Source: Microbacterium yannicii (GTDB taxonomy: Bacteria > Actinomycetota > Actinomycetes > Actinomycetales > Microbacteriaceae). From it: a stretch of DNA of 64,000 nt. Position numbers and translations under genes: made by a program. Location of the stretch: the NCBI RefSeq assembly GCF_024055635.1, contig NZ_JAMXMB010000010.1, positions 1 to 64,000 of the forward strand, in the 5' to 3' direction. The notes beneath the pieces are model-generated. The model ran no database searches and had not been told where the DNA came from. It saw nothing but the letters and a program-made list of their open reading frames with translations. Position 1 is the stretch's first letter. Each line of letters opens with the position of its first letter. Below are positions 18,658 through 30,110 of this stretch, one piece after another.

Positions 18658-19238
18658 TGTCCGATCGCCCCGATCATCACGAAGGGCCAGGGCAGCAGCA
18701 CGATCACGCCCACCGCCAGCCACGCGAACCGCACCCATGCCCGTGAGCGGCGCGTGAGCAGGAAGGTCGTCGCGAACCACAGCACGGGCGCGAGCACGGC
18801 GAGCCACAGGCTCCCCTGGTACATCACGTCGAGCACCAGATACTGTGCGCGGCCCTGCAGTCGCAGCCCGCCGATGAGCCAGCCGATGGCGTACAGGGCG
18901 TAGATGCCGCCGAGCACTCCGAGGGCGACGAGCGTGCCGTTGCCGAGCGATCGTGCCTCCGGCGCGGGCGCGGGCGCGGCATCAATGGCGACGTCGGAGA
19001 TGGAGCCGTCGACGGATGCCGCATCCGCCGCGCTCCGGGCCGCCACCGTTTCGCTGCCCCTGCCGACGGCCGTATAGCCCTTCGGAAGCACCGGTGCCTG
19101 CGCCGGCGCTTCCGGCGCGGGATCGGCCGTGGGGTCAGGTTCAGGTGCAGGCTCGCGCTCGGCGGCCGCGCCGATGTCGAGGGTGGGGTCGTCGTCGCCG
19201 TCCCACGTCAGGGCGTCGTCGTCGCGTCCGGTCGTCAC
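18654..19238 (-). CDS. Membrane protein with acidic N-terminal tail
   Basis: This 194-residue protein has an acidic, Pro/Ala-rich N-terminal half (for example DDDALTWDGDDDPTLD) and three to four hydrophobic helices in the C-terminal half. Homologues in related genera are, from memory, often labelled hypothetical or mislabelled as polymerase III gamma/tau; nothing here supports polymerase function. The GTG at 19238 was chosen because TACTCT lies six bases upstream, as in the leaderless genes. A longer ATG start at 19265 is possible. It is coupled by ATGA to the next gene. Confidence 0.68.
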   Translation of the reverse strand: MTTGRDDDALTWDGDDDPTLDIGAAAEREPAPEPDPTADPAPEAPAQAPVLPKGYTAVGRGSETVAARSAADAASVDGSISDVAIDAAPAPAPEARSLGNGTLVALGVLGGIYALYAIGWLIGGLRLQGRAQYLVLDVMYQGSLWLAVLAPVLWFATTFLLTRRSRAWVRFAWLAVGVIVLLPWPFVMIGAIGQ

Positions 19239-19313
19239 CGTCTCAGAGTAGTGCTGCGCTGGCACGCCACCGAGAGCCGAACGGCGTTGCGGCGGCCCTC
19301 GGCGGACGACGTG

Positions 19314-20168
19314 TCACTCGAACAGGCGCAGCATCAGCGTGTGCCAGGTCTGCGGGCCGACGATGCCGTCCGCCGGCGGCAGGAAGACCTGCTGGAACTC
19401 ACGGACGGCGGCGTCGGTCTGCGGGCCGAAGTCGCCGTCGACCGTCACCCCGGCGAGGAGCGTCTGCACCGCACGCACCGCCTCGCCCTTCGCGCCCGCC
19501 GGCCCGTCGCCCTGCTTCACCGTGATGATGAGGCTCGGCCAGTCCAGCTGTCCGAGGGTGGTCGAGATCTCCACGGCGCGCAGGGTCTGCTGGAAGGCGC
19601 GCGCAGCCTGACCGCTGAGGGGTCCGAACGCGCCGTCGGCGGCGATGGTCGCGCCGTGAGCGCGCAGGAGGTGCTGAGCGGCGAGCACGCGCCAGTTCGT
19701 CGCCTGCGATGACCCCTGCTTCACGAGCGCCCAGGGGCGCTCCCCCGGCACGAATGTGCTGAAGAACGACCAGGTCTCGCGTCCCGCGACGCCGTCGAGG
19801 GTGAGTCCCCACGATTCCTGGAAGAACTCGACGCGTTCTTTGGTGATCGGACCGAAGTTCCCGTCCACGACGAGCGGCGGTTCCCCCGGCGAGCGTGCCA
19901 GCCCGAACTGCTGGACGGCGCGGACGGCGTCCCCTGTGGACCCCTGTTGGACTGCGATCACCAGCCGCGGCCAGGTGATGGGGCCCACGATGCCGTCGGA
20001 CGGCACGCCCTGCGCGGTCTGGAATGCACTGACGGCTGCGGCGGTCGCGGGGCCGTACACACCATCGACGGTCACGGCATGGCCGTGCGCGCGCAGCAGA
20101 AACTGGATGCCCGGGACGATCGCGGCGGATGATCCCGCTCCGACGGTGCTCCACGGTTCGACGTTCAT
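19314..20168 (-). CDS. Protein made of four peptidoglycan-binding repeats
   Basis: The 284-residue protein is almost entirely PG_binding_1-type repeats. The recurring pattern is VDG.FGP.T...V..FQ followed by DG..GP.TW. Four such units can be read: [27 protein letters not shown] and VDGDFGPQT. No catalytic domain is present. There is no signal peptide or membrane helix at the N-terminus ([12 protein letters not shown]), which is odd for a cell-wall binder. The start is firm, with GAGGAG six bases before the ATG. It could act on cytosolic wall fragments, be released by lysis, or use an unusual export route; none is shown. Confidence 0.8.
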   Translation of the reverse strand: MNVEPWSTVGAGSSAAIVPGIQFLLRAHGHAVTVDGVYGPATAAAVSAFQTAQGVPSDGIVGPITWPRLVIAVQQGSTGDAVRAVQQFGLARSPGEPPLVVDGNFGPITKERVEFFQESWGLTLDGVAGRETWSFFSTFVPGERPWALVKQGSSQATNWRVLAAQHLLRAHGATIAADGAFGPLSGQAARAFQQTLRAVEISTTLGQLDWPSLIITVKQGDGPAGAKGEAVRAVQTLLAGVTVDGDFGPQTDAAVREFQQVFLPPADGIVGPQTWHTLMLRLFE

Positions 20169-20271
20169 GACGGCTCCTCTGATCGGTGTCCGATGCGGGG
20201 GCTTCGCCCCACTGGCTTCCGAGGCGTCGCCGGGGCGCCGTGATACGTCGGCGCCAGAACGGCGACGCGCC

Positions 20272-20988
20272 TCAGGCGGCCGCCGCGACGGCCGCCGCGA
20301 CGATCGCCGCATCGGTGACGTCGTGCCCCTCGGAACCGCCCCCGGGCCCGGACGGCGCGTCTCGAGCGATGCGCGACCGTGCCGACAGGTGGACGGCGTC
20401 GACGCCTGCGGCGAAGAGTGCCGGGATGTCGGCCGGCTGCACGCCGCCGCCCGCCATGACCTCGACAGCGCCCGACCGTGCTGCGAGATCCGCCAGCGCA
20501 CGCAGCCCGTCGATGGACCGGGTCGCGCCGCCGGAGGTGAGCACACGGTCCACGCCCTCCGCGACGAGCTGGTCGAAGACGGCGCCGGGGTCGGCGGCGG
20601 CATCGACGGCTCGGTGGAACACCAGCGCAGCCGAGCCCGCGGCATCCCGCCATGCTCGCAGCGTGGCGACGTCGAGGCTTCCCGCTGCCGTCAGCGCCCC
20701 GACGACCACCCCGCCCGCGCCGCGCTCGACGCAGGCGCGGATGTCGGCCGCCGCCACCGCGACCTCTTCGGGGCTGTAGACGAAGCCGCCGCCGCGGGGA
20801 CGGACCAGGACGTTGACGGTCGACGGATCGACGGCCGCCAGCACGCTCTCCAGGGTCCCCAGCGAGGGCGTCAGGCCGCCGACGTCGAGCGCCTGGCACA
20901 GCTCGAGACGCGTGGCCCCCGCCTCGAGCGCTGTCCGCGCACCCGCGGCATCTTGAACGGCGATCTCGACGGGGCGGTGTGCAGGCAT
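20272..20988 (-). CDS. cutC: CutC family protein (copper homeostasis annotation)
   Basis: This is a TIM-barrel protein of 238 residues. The family segments [24 protein letters not shown], split here as a reading guide, then [26 protein letters not shown] and EVMAGGGV are all present. The name comes from E. coli copper tolerance, but a direct copper role of the family is disputed. The ATG at 20988 has TATGCT six bases upstream, so the transcript is probably leaderless. The 5' extension to 21021 is therefore rejected. The strong hairpin upstream isolates it from the preceding small gene. Confidence 0.88.
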   Translation of the reverse strand: MPAHRPVEIAVQDAAGARTALEAGATRLELCQALDVGGLTPSLGTLESVLAAVDPSTVNVLVRPRGGGFVYSPEEVAVAAADIRACVERGAGGVVVGALTAAGSLDVATLRAWRDAAGSAALVFHRAVDAAADPGAVFDQLVAEGVDRVLTSGGATRSIDGLRALADLAARSGAVEVMAGGGVQPADIPALFAAGVDAVHLSARSRIARDAPSGPGGGSEGHDVTDAAIVAAAVAAAA

Positions 20989-21030
20989 GCGGCGAGCATA
21001 TAGCGGGGGCGAGCGGGGCACGGGCAGAGT

Positions 21031-21061
21031 GAGACCCGCCGCTCCCCGGGCGGCGGGTCTC
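21031..21061 (-). terminator. Strong hairpin terminator
   Basis: GAGACCCGCCG and CGGCGGGTCTC form a perfect 11-bp stem with a nine-base loop. It lies eight bases after the stop of the 68-residue protein on the minus strand. Confidence 0.75.
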
Positions 21062-21068
21062 TACGGAT

Positions 21069-21275
21069 TCAGGAGAATCGCAGTTGGCGCGGCCTCGCGA
21101 AGAGGCCGCGGAACCAGACGCCGGCACCGGCGATCACGTGCCCCGTGGGGCTCACGGGAGTGATGGTGGCGCCGCGATCGGCGATGCTGTGGAGAATCTC
21201 GTTCTCGCGATCGAGGGCGACCGCCCGCTCGCGATGGAGCCGGTCGGCCGTGAAGATCAGGGCGATGCCGTCCAT
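21069..21275 (-). CDS. Small protein of 68 residues, function unknown
   Basis: No domain was recognised. The sequence starts MDGIALIFTADRLHRERAVA and ends with a hydrophobic and basic stretch (GHVIAGAGVWFRGLFARPRQ). A good ribosome site (GAAAGGA) lies eight bases before the ATG, and a strong terminator follows its stop. This supports a real gene. It lies between cutC and the 5'-nucleotidase gene on the same strand. Confidence 0.6.
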   Translation of the reverse strand: MDGIALIFTADRLHRERAVALDRENEILHSIADRGATITPVSPTGHVIAGAGVWFRGLFARPRQLRFS

Positions 21276-21363
21276 GGCCGTTCCTTTCGTGGTGACCGCC
21301 GGGTCGGCGATGCTGTGATGCTCTGAGTGACGGGCCCCTCCCGGTGATACGCCGCGTCGCCCG

Positions 21364-23202
21364 TCAGAAGACCGGGGTGCCGGCTCGCACGAGCTTCCAG
21401 TTCACGACGTGGAAGTCGGCGGGGTCGATCACTCCCGTGTCCGACGCGTAGGCGACGATCGCCTCGCGGATCGCGACCTGGGCGTTGTAGACCACCGGTG
21501 CGCCCGCGATGTGCGGGAAGCCGCCGCCGCCGGACTGACGGTAGTTGTTGACGGCGACGACGAACCGCTGGTCGGCCGCGACGGGCACACCCGCCCACGC
21601 CAGGTTCGCGATGCGTGAGCCCTGCGGCTGTGAGATGTCGATGTCGTAGGTCACGCCCGACAACTGGTCGAAGTTGTAGTCGGGGGTGTTCAGCGCGTTC
21701 GTCCACGACGCCGGTGCAATGGGTGCGTCCGGGGCGACAGTGAGGAAGTACTTCGCCGAGTACTCGAGATAGTCCTTGATCTGGGCGCCCGTGAGCACCG
21801 ATGCCAGCAGCGTGTTGTCGTAGATGTAGAGGCCCGCGACATCCCTGATGGTCACCTGACCGGCGGGGAACGTCGCGGCGCGGTTGAACGGCGCCGCGAT
21901 CGAGATGATTGGAAGGGATGCCTCGGCCGAGCCCGCGATCGCCTTCGACACCGTCTCGATCTGCACGTGGTTGACGTAGTCGAGGATCGCGGTGTCCTTC
22001 CAGCACGACTCCGCGGCCGACAGCGTCTCGGTGGACGTGGCGACCGGCGTGTTGACATAGGCGACGACGGCGTCGTGCTGCGCCTGGACGACCGCCACCA
22101 GCGCGGGGTCGTCCTCGACGGTGTTCGCGTTCACCGAATGCGCCGACGCCGACAGCACCGTCCAGGATCCGCGTGAGAACGCGAGGTCGAGGTCGAACAC
22201 GCTGAGCCGCTGCCCCCACTTCGCGGGCTCGCTCATCACGACCTGCTTGCCTGTCGCCGTGTTGGTCACGATGCGCTGCGGCACGTCGTTGTGCGCGTGA
22301 CCGAACAGGATGACATCGATGCCGGGCACCCGCTCCGCCAGCAGCGCCGACGCGTTCTCGACCGGCAGGTCGCTCCCGTACGACGACAGTCCGCTGTCGC
22401 CCGCGTGCACGCTCACCACGACGACGTCGACGCCCCGGCGGCGCATGACCGGCACCCAGCGCGCGGCCGACTCGACGACGTCGAGCACGTCGACCTGCCC
22501 GCTGACGTTCGCCTTGTCCCAGATCACGATGCCCGGGTTGGTGAGACCGAGCACGCCGACCCGGATCGGCGGCAGCCCGCGGCCTGCGTGCAGGGTCTTG
22601 ATGACGAACGGCTCGTAGCGGGGCACCGTCGTGCCCGCGTGCACGGCGTTCGCAGCGAGGGCGGGCGCGTCCAGCTGCGAGATCCAGTTGTCGAGGAAGT
22701 CCAGGCCGTAGTTGAACTCGTGGTTGCCGAGGGCGACGGCGTCGTAGCCGATCGCGTTGAACTGTGCGGCCATCGGGTGGATGGCGCCCGACGTCGTGAC
22801 GGGGTCCACCGTCGCGAAATAGAACCCGAGCGGGGTGCCCTGCAGCGTGTCGCCCGCATCGAACAGCAGCGTGCGCTCACGCCCGACGTCTGCCCGCACC
22901 TGGTTCACCAGGCTCGACACCCGCGCGAGTCCGATGGCGTTCTTCGCGCTGTCGCTGTACGCGGCGTCCTTGTAGTAGTCCCAGTTCAACGCGTTCGCAT
23001 GGATGTCGGACGTGCCCATGATGGCGATCTTGACCAGCTTCTGGCCGGGCGCAGCGACGGCCTTGGGCGCGGTCCCCCAGCCGGCCGCTGCCAGCACACT
23101 CGCCGCCGAGGCGCCGACGAGGAAGTTTCGCCGGCTGAGGCCTGAGCGCGGCGGGGTGTCCGCGAGCGGCGGCAGGTCGTGGTCGGGCGCGTTGTCAGGC
23201 AT
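21364..23202 (-). CDS. Tat-exported 5'-nucleotidase/2',3'-cyclic phosphodiesterase-like metallophosphatase
   Basis: The 612-residue protein probably hydrolyses extracellular nucleotides to release phosphate and nucleoside. A twin-arginine signal (SRRNFLVG at about 23-30, then a hydrophobic stretch ending near AVAAP) directs folded export. The metallophosphatase domain begins at IMGTSDIHANAL with Asp66 and His68 and continues with DAGDTLQG, GNHEF and the GHAH motif. The 5'-nucleotidase C-terminal domain contains NNYRQSGGGGFP. The start with GGGAGA just upstream was chosen over two earlier ATG codons. A 13-bp palindrome shared with the fucosidase promoter lies about 122 bp upstream. Confidence 0.92.
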   Translation of the reverse strand: MPDNAPDHDLPPLADTPPRSGLSRRNFLVGASAASVLAAAGWGTAPKAVAAPGQKLVKIAIMGTSDIHANALNWDYYKDAAYSDSAKNAIGLARVSSLVNQVRADVGRERTLLFDAGDTLQGTPLGFYFATVDPVTTSGAIHPMAAQFNAIGYDAVALGNHEFNYGLDFLDNWISQLDAPALAANAVHAGTTVPRYEPFVIKTLHAGRGLPPIRVGVLGLTNPGIVIWDKANVSGQVDVLDVVESAARWVPVMRRRGVDVVVVSVHAGDSGLSSYGSDLPVENASALLAERVPGIDVILFGHAHNDVPQRIVTNTATGKQVVMSEPAKWGQRLSVFDLDLAFSRGSWTVLSASAHSVNANTVEDDPALVAVVQAQHDAVVAYVNTPVATSTETLSAAESCWKDTAILDYVNHVQIETVSKAIAGSAEASLPIISIAAPFNRAATFPAGQVTIRDVAGLYIYDNTLLASVLTGAQIKDYLEYSAKYFLTVAPDAPIAPASWTNALNTPDYNFDQLSGVTYDIDISQPQGSRIANLAWAGVPVAADQRFVVAVNNYRQSGGGGFPHIAGAPVVYNAQVAIREAIVAYASDTGVIDPADFHVVNWKLVRAGTPVF

Positions 23203-23323
23203 GTGTTCTCCCATGGCGAGGATCACATCACGCGCGTGTGCTCCGCGACAAGGATCCGCTCATGAGGAAACTCTCAGCGAGGCGTGGTGCGTCGGCACGG
23301 GGCGACGAACTCCACTCGCACCG

Positions 23324-23336
23324 AACATCCGATGTT
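23324..23336. promoter_or_regulatory. Operator-like palindrome, copy 1
   Basis: AACAT-CCG-ATGTT is an inverted repeat between the fucosidase 3' end and the nucleotidase 5' end. Its core ACATCCGATGTT recurs exactly at 24710-24721 upstream of the fucosidase gene. Such palindromes are typical of GntR- or LacI-type operators; the regulator is not in the window. Nothing else was recognised in 23203-23396. Confidence 0.5.
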
Positions 23337-23396
23337 AAGTCCGTGCGTCCTCGCGCGGGCACCGGTCGTCTGTCTGCTGCGCTCGCCGCGATGCAC

Positions 23397-24659
23397 TCAG
23401 CCCGCATCGAGGGTGAGCTCGACGACAGGAACGACGACGTCGGGCCGCACGACCGGAAGGTGGATCGAGAGCGTGCCCTCCGCCTCCCCCGCCGGGATCA
23501 GGTTGCCGGCCGTCTGCGTCGGATCGGCGACCGACGTGCGCAGCCACGACCCGTCGTGAAGGAACCGCGCGTACGACACCTTGCCGGCGAGGTCGGGCAG
23601 GTGCACGAAGCCGAGCGGCCACGACAGCAGGTGCAGGTAGAGCTTGCTGCCACGGCGCGTGTAGACGCCCTCCCGCGGAGGCGTGAAGTCCGCATGCCCC
23701 GCGCCGACGATCGCGCCTCGGTGCAGCCGCATCCACTCCGCGATCTCGGAGAGCGTGCGCTCGTCCCGTGGCGCGATCGCGCCGCGACCGTCCGGGCCGA
23801 TGTTGAGCAGCATGTTGCCGTCCATCGACACCGAGTCCGCGAGCATCTGCACGAGGAGCGTCGCAGACTTCTGGTCGGCGTTGTCGCGGTGGTAGCCCCA
23901 CGAGCCGTTCATCGTCTGGCACGCCTCCCAGACCTGCAGCTCGCCGTCGACCGTGAGCGGGGAGGTCGGCTGATACTGCTCCGGCGTCACGAAGTCTCCC
24001 GGGATGCCGAGGCGATCGTTGACGAGCATCTCGGGCTGGAGTCGGCGGCACATCGCCAGAAGGCCCTCGGCATCCCAGTCCTCCGGTCCCTTGCCGGCCA
24101 GACCGTCCACGGTCTCGGGAGACGTGAAGTCGAAGAAGAGGTAGTCGATCCGGCCGTAGTCGGTGAGCAGCTCGCGCACCTGCGCGTGCAGGAATTCGCG
24201 ATAGCGCGCCATGTCGCGGCCCTGGTTGAGCGCCGCGACGTCGTCACCTCGGCGCGGATGGTTCCAGTCGACGGTGAAGTCCGGGTGATGCCAGTCGAGG
24301 AGCGAATGGTAGAGACCCACACGCAGCCCCTCCTCCCGAAGCGCGTCGACGTACTCGCGCACGAGGTCGCGGCCGCACGCGGCGACCGCGTTGAAGTCGC
24401 TGACTGCCGTGTTCCACAGCGCGAATCCGTCGTGGTGCTTCGTGGTCAGGACGACGTAGCCCATGCCCGTCGCCTTCGCGCGGCGCGCCAGCGCCTGCGC
24501 GTCGAACAGGTCGGGATCGAAATGATCGAAGTACTGGCGATAGTCCTCGTCCGTCAGCCGTTCGTAGTTCTGCACCCACTCGTGTCGCGCCGCGGCGCTG
24601 TACAGACCGAAGTGCACGAACATCCCGAGCCGCGCGTCGTCGAACCACTGCTGTCGCAT
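23397..24659 (-). CDS. GH29 family alpha-L-fucosidase
   Basis: The enzyme should release L-fucose from glycans. The 420-residue protein has the GH29 TIM-barrel pattern: WFDDARLGMFVHFGLYS at the start, LTTKHHDGFALW at 71-82, and IDYLFFDFTS with Asp177 as the likely nucleophile. NIGPDGRG then leads to a C-terminal beta domain. No signal peptide is seen, so it is probably cytosolic and acts on imported oligosaccharides. The ATG at 24659 was chosen because it matches the family N-terminus. The longer frame to 24713 would run over the palindrome at 24710-24721. No transporter or fucose genes are adjacent. Confidence 0.87.
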   Translation of the reverse strand: MRQQWFDDARLGMFVHFGLYSAAARHEWVQNYERLTDEDYRQYFDHFDPDLFDAQALARRAKATGMGYVVLTTKHHDGFALWNTAVSDFNAVAACGRDLVREYVDALREEGLRVGLYHSLLDWHHPDFTVDWNHPRRGDDVAALNQGRDMARYREFLHAQVRELLTDYGRIDYLFFDFTSPETVDGLAGKGPEDWDAEGLLAMCRRLQPEMLVNDRLGIPGDFVTPEQYQPTSPLTVDGELQVWEACQTMNGSWGYHRDNADQKSATLLVQMLADSVSMDGNMLLNIGPDGRGAIAPRDERTLSEIAEWMRLHRGAIVGAGHADFTPPREGVYTRRGSKLYLHLLSWPLGFVHLPDLAGKVSYARFLHDGSWLRTSVADPTQTAGNLIPAGEAEGTLSIHLPVVRPDVVVPVVELTLDAG

Positions 24660-24709
24660 TCTCGCCCACTCACCCTTTCGCCTGTGCGTCCTCTCCCATC
24701 CTGACACAG

Positions 24710-24721
24710 ACATCCGATGTT
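24710..24721. promoter_or_regulatory. Operator-like palindrome, copy 2
   Basis: ACATCCGATGTT (palindromic core ACATC-C-GATGT) lies 51-62 bases before the fucosidase ATG. It matches the copy at 23324-23336 and is the probable operator for sugar-responsive control. Confidence 0.55.
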
Positions 24722-24751
24722 TGCGTCAGGCCGAGCCCGGCACCCGAACGC

Positions 24752-24783
24752 AAGAGCCCGGCCCCTTCCGGGGCCGGGCTCTT
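24752..24783 (-). terminator. Terminator after ilvC
   Basis: AAGAGCCCGGCCCC and GGGGCCGGGCTCTT form a perfect 14-bp stem with the tetraloop TTCC. It lies 35 bp past the ilvC stop, at the end of the ilvD-ilvB-ilvN-ilvC cluster. Confidence 0.88.
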
Positions 24784-24817
24784 GGAGCCCCGCGCTACGC
24801 GCGAGGCGGAGCGTGCA

Positions 24818-26474
<1,657 letters not shown>

Positions 26475-26478
26475 GGCC

Positions 26479-28284
26479 TCAGTCCTCCTGCTCGTCGAAG
26501 GCGGGCGAGTGGTCCCGCGCGTACTGGACGTAGCTGTTGCTGACACCCTGTGGCACCATCGGCCACACCATGGCGTCCGCGCTCACCACGAAGTCGATGA
26601 CCACGGGCCGGTCGTTCGTCTCGAGGGCGGTCTGGATCGCGGCATCCACGTCCTCTTCCTTCTCGACGCGGATCGCGAGGCAGCCGTACGCCTCCGCGAG
26701 CTTCACGAAGTCGGGGATGCGCACGGTGCCGTGCCCGGTGTTCAGGTCGGTGTTCGAGTGACGGCCCTCGTAGAACAGCGTCTGCCACTGGCGCACCATG
26801 CCCAGCGACGAGTTGTTGATGATCGCGACCTTGATCGGAATGTTGTTGATCGCGCAGGTCGCGAGCTCCTGATTGGTCATCTGGAAACAGCCGTCGCCGT
26901 CGATCGCCCACACGACGCGGTCGGGCTCGGCCACCTTGGCACCCATCGCCGCGGGCACGGAGTAGCCCATCGTGCCGGCGCCGCCCGAGTTCAGCCAGGC
27001 GTTCGGACGCTCGTACTTGATGAACTGCGCAGCCCACATCTGGTGCTGGCCGACGCCGGCGGCGTAGATGCCCTCGGGGCCGGTGAGCTCGCCGATGCGC
27101 TTGATCACGTACTGCGGCGACATGAGGCCGTCGGTGGGCTGCGAGTACCCGAGCGGGAACTCGTCGCGCAGGCCGTCCAGGAACGACCACCACTCGGCGA
27201 TGTCGGGCGCGGCCCCGTCGCTCAGGGCGCGGAACGCGGCGTCGAGGTCGACGAGGACGTCCTTCAGGTCGCCCACGATCGGGACGTCGGCCGTGCGGAT
27301 CTTCGAGATCTCGGCCGGGTCGATGTCGACGTGCACGACCTTCGCGTTCGGGGCGAAGAGCGCTGCCTTGCCGGTGACCCGGTCGTCGAACCGCGAGCCG
27401 AGGGCGACGAGCAGGTCGGCCTCCTGGAGCGCGAGCACGGCGGGGACGGTGCCGTGCATGCCGGGCATGCCGAGGTGCTGCGGGTGCGAGTCGGGGAAGG
27501 CGCCGCGCGCCATCAGCGTCGTCACGACGGGGGCCCCGGTCGTCTCGGCGAGCGAGCGCAGCTCTTCGGAGGCGCGCGCGCGGATCACGCCGCCGCCGAC
27601 GTACAGCACCGGCTTCTTGGCCTCGGCGATCAGCTGCGCCGCCGCCTGGATCTGCTTGCCGTGCGCCTTGGTCACCGGGCGGTAGCCGGGAAGGTCGATC
27701 TGCGGCGGCCAGACGAAGGGCGCCTCGGCCTGCTGCGCGTCCTTGGTGATGTCGACGAGCACCGGCCCCGGACGGCCGGTCGATGCGATCTCGAACGCCG
27801 CCGCGAGTGCTCCGGGAATGTCCTCCGGGCGCTTCACGAGGAACGAGTGCTTCGTGATCGGCATCGTGATGCCGACGATGTCCGCCTCCTGGAAGGCATC
27901 CGTCCCCATGAGGGTCGAGAACACCTGTCCGGTGATGCAGACGATCGGCACCGAGTCCATGTAGGCATCGGCGATCGCCGTGACGAGGTTGGTGGCGCCG
28001 GGACCGGAGGTCGCGATGGCGACGCCGACGCGACCGGATGCCGCAGCGTACCCCTCGGCGGCGTGACCGGCGCCCTGCTCGTGGCGGACGAGGATGTGGC
28101 GCACCGACTCGTCGTCCATGAGGGGGTCGTAGACGGGCATGATGGCCCCGCCGGGAAGACCGAAGACGTCGGTCACCCCGAGCAGGTCGAGCGAGCGGAC
28201 GACCGCTTCCGCGCCCGTGAGCACGGGCGTCGAGGCGGTGCGGGCTGGCGGCCGGGGAATGGCCGCGGCGGTGTCGGCTGACAT
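26479..28284 (-). CDS. ilvB: Acetolactate synthase large catalytic subunit
   Basis: This thiamine-diphosphate and FAD enzyme condenses pyruvate with pyruvate or 2-ketobutyrate, the first common step in branched-chain synthesis. It has 601 residues. The N-terminal TPP domain includes [12 protein letters not shown] and [18 protein letters not shown], with the catalytic Glu in RHEQ. The central FAD domain contains GGGVIRA and [12 protein letters not shown]. The TPP-binding block is [16 protein letters not shown], ending in NN. GAGGAA precedes the ATG. It follows ilvD at 47 bp and precedes ilvN at four. Confidence 0.97.
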   Translation of the reverse strand: MSADTAAAIPRPPARTASTPVLTGAEAVVRSLDLLGVTDVFGLPGGAIMPVYDPLMDDESVRHILVRHEQGAGHAAEGYAAASGRVGVAIATSGPGATNLVTAIADAYMDSVPIVCITGQVFSTLMGTDAFQEADIVGITMPITKHSFLVKRPEDIPGALAAAFEIASTGRPGPVLVDITKDAQQAEAPFVWPPQIDLPGYRPVTKAHGKQIQAAAQLIAEAKKPVLYVGGGVIRARASEELRSLAETTGAPVVTTLMARGAFPDSHPQHLGMPGMHGTVPAVLALQEADLLVALGSRFDDRVTGKAALFAPNAKVVHVDIDPAEISKIRTADVPIVGDLKDVLVDLDAAFRALSDGAAPDIAEWWSFLDGLRDEFPLGYSQPTDGLMSPQYVIKRIGELTGPEGIYAAGVGQHQMWAAQFIKYERPNAWLNSGGAGTMGYSVPAAMGAKVAEPDRVVWAIDGDGCFQMTNQELATCAINNIPIKVAIINNSSLGMVRQWQTLFYEGRHSNTDLNTGHGTVRIPDFVKLAEAYGCLAIRVEKEEDVDAAIQTALETNDRPVVIDFVVSADAMVWPMVPQGVSNSYVQYARDHSPAFDEQED

Positions 28285-28331
28285 GGTGAGATTCCTCACA
28301 GACGGGTCGGACGGGATGCCGGGAACCAGGC

Positions 28332-30050
28332 TCAACCGGTGGTCGCGCCCTCCGCAGCGGAGCGCACGAGTCGGGAGTACTTGGCAAGGACGCCACGGGT
28401 ATAGCGCGGGGGAAGCGGCTCCCAGCCAGAGCGGCGGGAGTCAAGCTCAGCCTCGTCGACGAGTAGGTCGAGAGTGCGAGCCGCGATATCGACCCGTATC
28501 AGATCACCATCGCGCACGAAGGCGATGGGACCAGCGTCCACCGCTTCGGGTGCTATGTGGCCGATGCACAGGCCGGTTGTGCCGCCTGAGAATCGTCCGT
28601 CCGTCAAGAGTAGTACATCTTTTCCGAGCCCTGCGCCCTTGATGGCCGCCGTGATGGCCAGCATCTCGCGCATGCCGGGGCCGCCCTTCGGGCCCTCGTA
28701 GCGGATCACGACGACGTCGCCCGCCTGGATGGCACCGGCTTCGAGGGCATCCATCGCCGCGCGCTCGCGCTCGAACACGCGGGCCGGGCCTTCGAACACA
28801 TCGGCGTCGAAGCCCGCGGACTTCACGACGGCGCCTTCCGGCGCGATCGACCCGTGCAGGATCGTGATGCCGCCGCTGGCGTGGATGGGGTTGTCGAACG
28901 TGTGGATGACCGTGCCGTCGACCGGGTCGGGCGCGAGGTCGGCCAGGTTCTCGGCGAGCGTCTTGCCGGTGACGGTGAGAGCGTCGCCGTGCAGCAGACC
29001 CTCGTCCAGCATGGCCTTCATGATGACCGGGATGCCGCCGTGACGGTCGACGTCGTTCATGACGTACTTGCCGAACGGCTTCATGTCGGCCACGTGCGGG
29101 ACCTTGTCGCCGATGCGGTTGAAGTCGTGCAGGCTCAGGTCGACGTCGGCCTCACGGGCGATGGCCAGCAGGTGCAGCACGACGTTGGTCGAGCCGCCGA
29201 GCGCCATCGCCAGGGCGATGGCGTTCTCGAACGCCTCCTTGGTGAGGATGTCGCGCGTCGTGATGCCCTGGCGCAGCAGGTTCACGACGGCCTCGCCCGA
29301 GCGGTGGGCGAAGTAGTCGCGGCGGCGGTCCGCCGAAGGCGGTGCCGCGGAGCCCGGAAGACTCAGGCCCAGCGCCTCGGCGACCGAGGCCATCGTGTTC
29401 GCCGTGTACATGCCGCCGCAGGCGCCCTCGCCGGGCGCGATGGCGCACTCGATGCGCTTGAGGTCCGCCTCGCTCATCTTGCCCGCGAGGCAGGCTCCGA
29501 CGGCCTCGAACGAGTCGATGATCGTGACGTCCTTCTCGGTGCCGTCCGAGAGCTTGACCCATCCCGGTGCGATCGATCCCGCGTAGAGGAAGACACTCGA
29601 GAGGTCCAGCCGCGCGGACGCCATCAGCATGCCGGGGATCGACTTGTCGCAGCCGGCGAGGAGCACCGAGCCGTCGAGGCGCTCAGCCATGATGACGGTC
29701 TCGACGGAATCGGCGATGACCTCGCGCGAGACGAGCGAGAAGTGCATGCCCTCGTGGCCCATCGAGATGCCGTCCGACACCGAGATCGTGCCGAACTGCA
29801 GCGGGTAGCCGCCGCCGGCGTGCACGCCCTCCTTGGCGCCCTGCGCGAGCCGGTCGAGGCTCAGGTTGCAGGGGGTGATCTCGTTCCAGCTCGAGGCGAT
29901 GCCGATCTGCGGCTTGTCCCAGTCCGCATCCCCCATGCCGACGGCACGGAGCATGCCGCGCGAGGTCGTGGCTTCGATGCCGTCGGTGACGACGCGGCTG
30001 CGGGGCTTGATATCGATGGTGTTGTCAGCGGGCGAATGGGGCTGGGCCAT
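28332..30050 (-). CDS. ilvD: Dihydroxy-acid dehydratase
   Basis: The enzyme dehydrates dihydroxyisovalerate and dihydroxymethylvalerate, using an Fe-S cluster. It has 572 residues. Cluster cysteines are visible in [14 protein letters not shown] and [15 protein letters not shown], and the catalytic serine in [16 protein letters not shown] lies six bases before the ATG, so transcription is probably leaderless and independent of otsB. About the last 100 codons use many A/T-ending codons (GTA, CTA, TTG, CGA, TCA, ATA, GAA, CGT) unlike the rest of the gene, which suggests a recombined 3' end. The reading frame is intact. Confidence 0.97.
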   Translation of the reverse strand: MAQPHSPADNTIDIKPRSRVVTDGIEATTSRGMLRAVGMGDADWDKPQIGIASSWNEITPCNLSLDRLAQGAKEGVHAGGGYPLQFGTISVSDGISMGHEGMHFSLVSREVIADSVETVIMAERLDGSVLLAGCDKSIPGMLMASARLDLSSVFLYAGSIAPGWVKLSDGTEKDVTIIDSFEAVGACLAGKMSEADLKRIECAIAPGEGACGGMYTANTMASVAEALGLSLPGSAAPPSADRRRDYFAHRSGEAVVNLLRQGITTRDILTKEAFENAIALAMALGGSTNVVLHLLAIAREADVDLSLHDFNRIGDKVPHVADMKPFGKYVMNDVDRHGGIPVIMKAMLDEGLLHGDALTVTGKTLAENLADLAPDPVDGTVIHTFDNPIHASGGITILHGSIAPEGAVVKSAGFDADVFEGPARVFERERAAMDALEAGAIQAGDVVVIRYEGPKGGPGMREMLAITAAIKGAGLGKDVLLLTDGRFSGGTTGLCIGHIAPEAVDAGPIAFVRDGDLIRVDIAARTLDLLVDEAELDSRRSGWEPLPPRYTRGVLAKYSRLVRSAAEGATTG

Positions 30051-30110
30051 TGGCTCAGTCTATTCCCGCGGGCCCACGCGCTCGCCCGCCATGACGCTGG
30101 CCGGGGACGC

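Noticed and set aside
28285-28331. Leader peptide or attenuator before ilvB
   Set aside because: Only 47 bases separate ilvD and ilvB; there is no run of Leu, Val or Ile codons and no paired hairpins.
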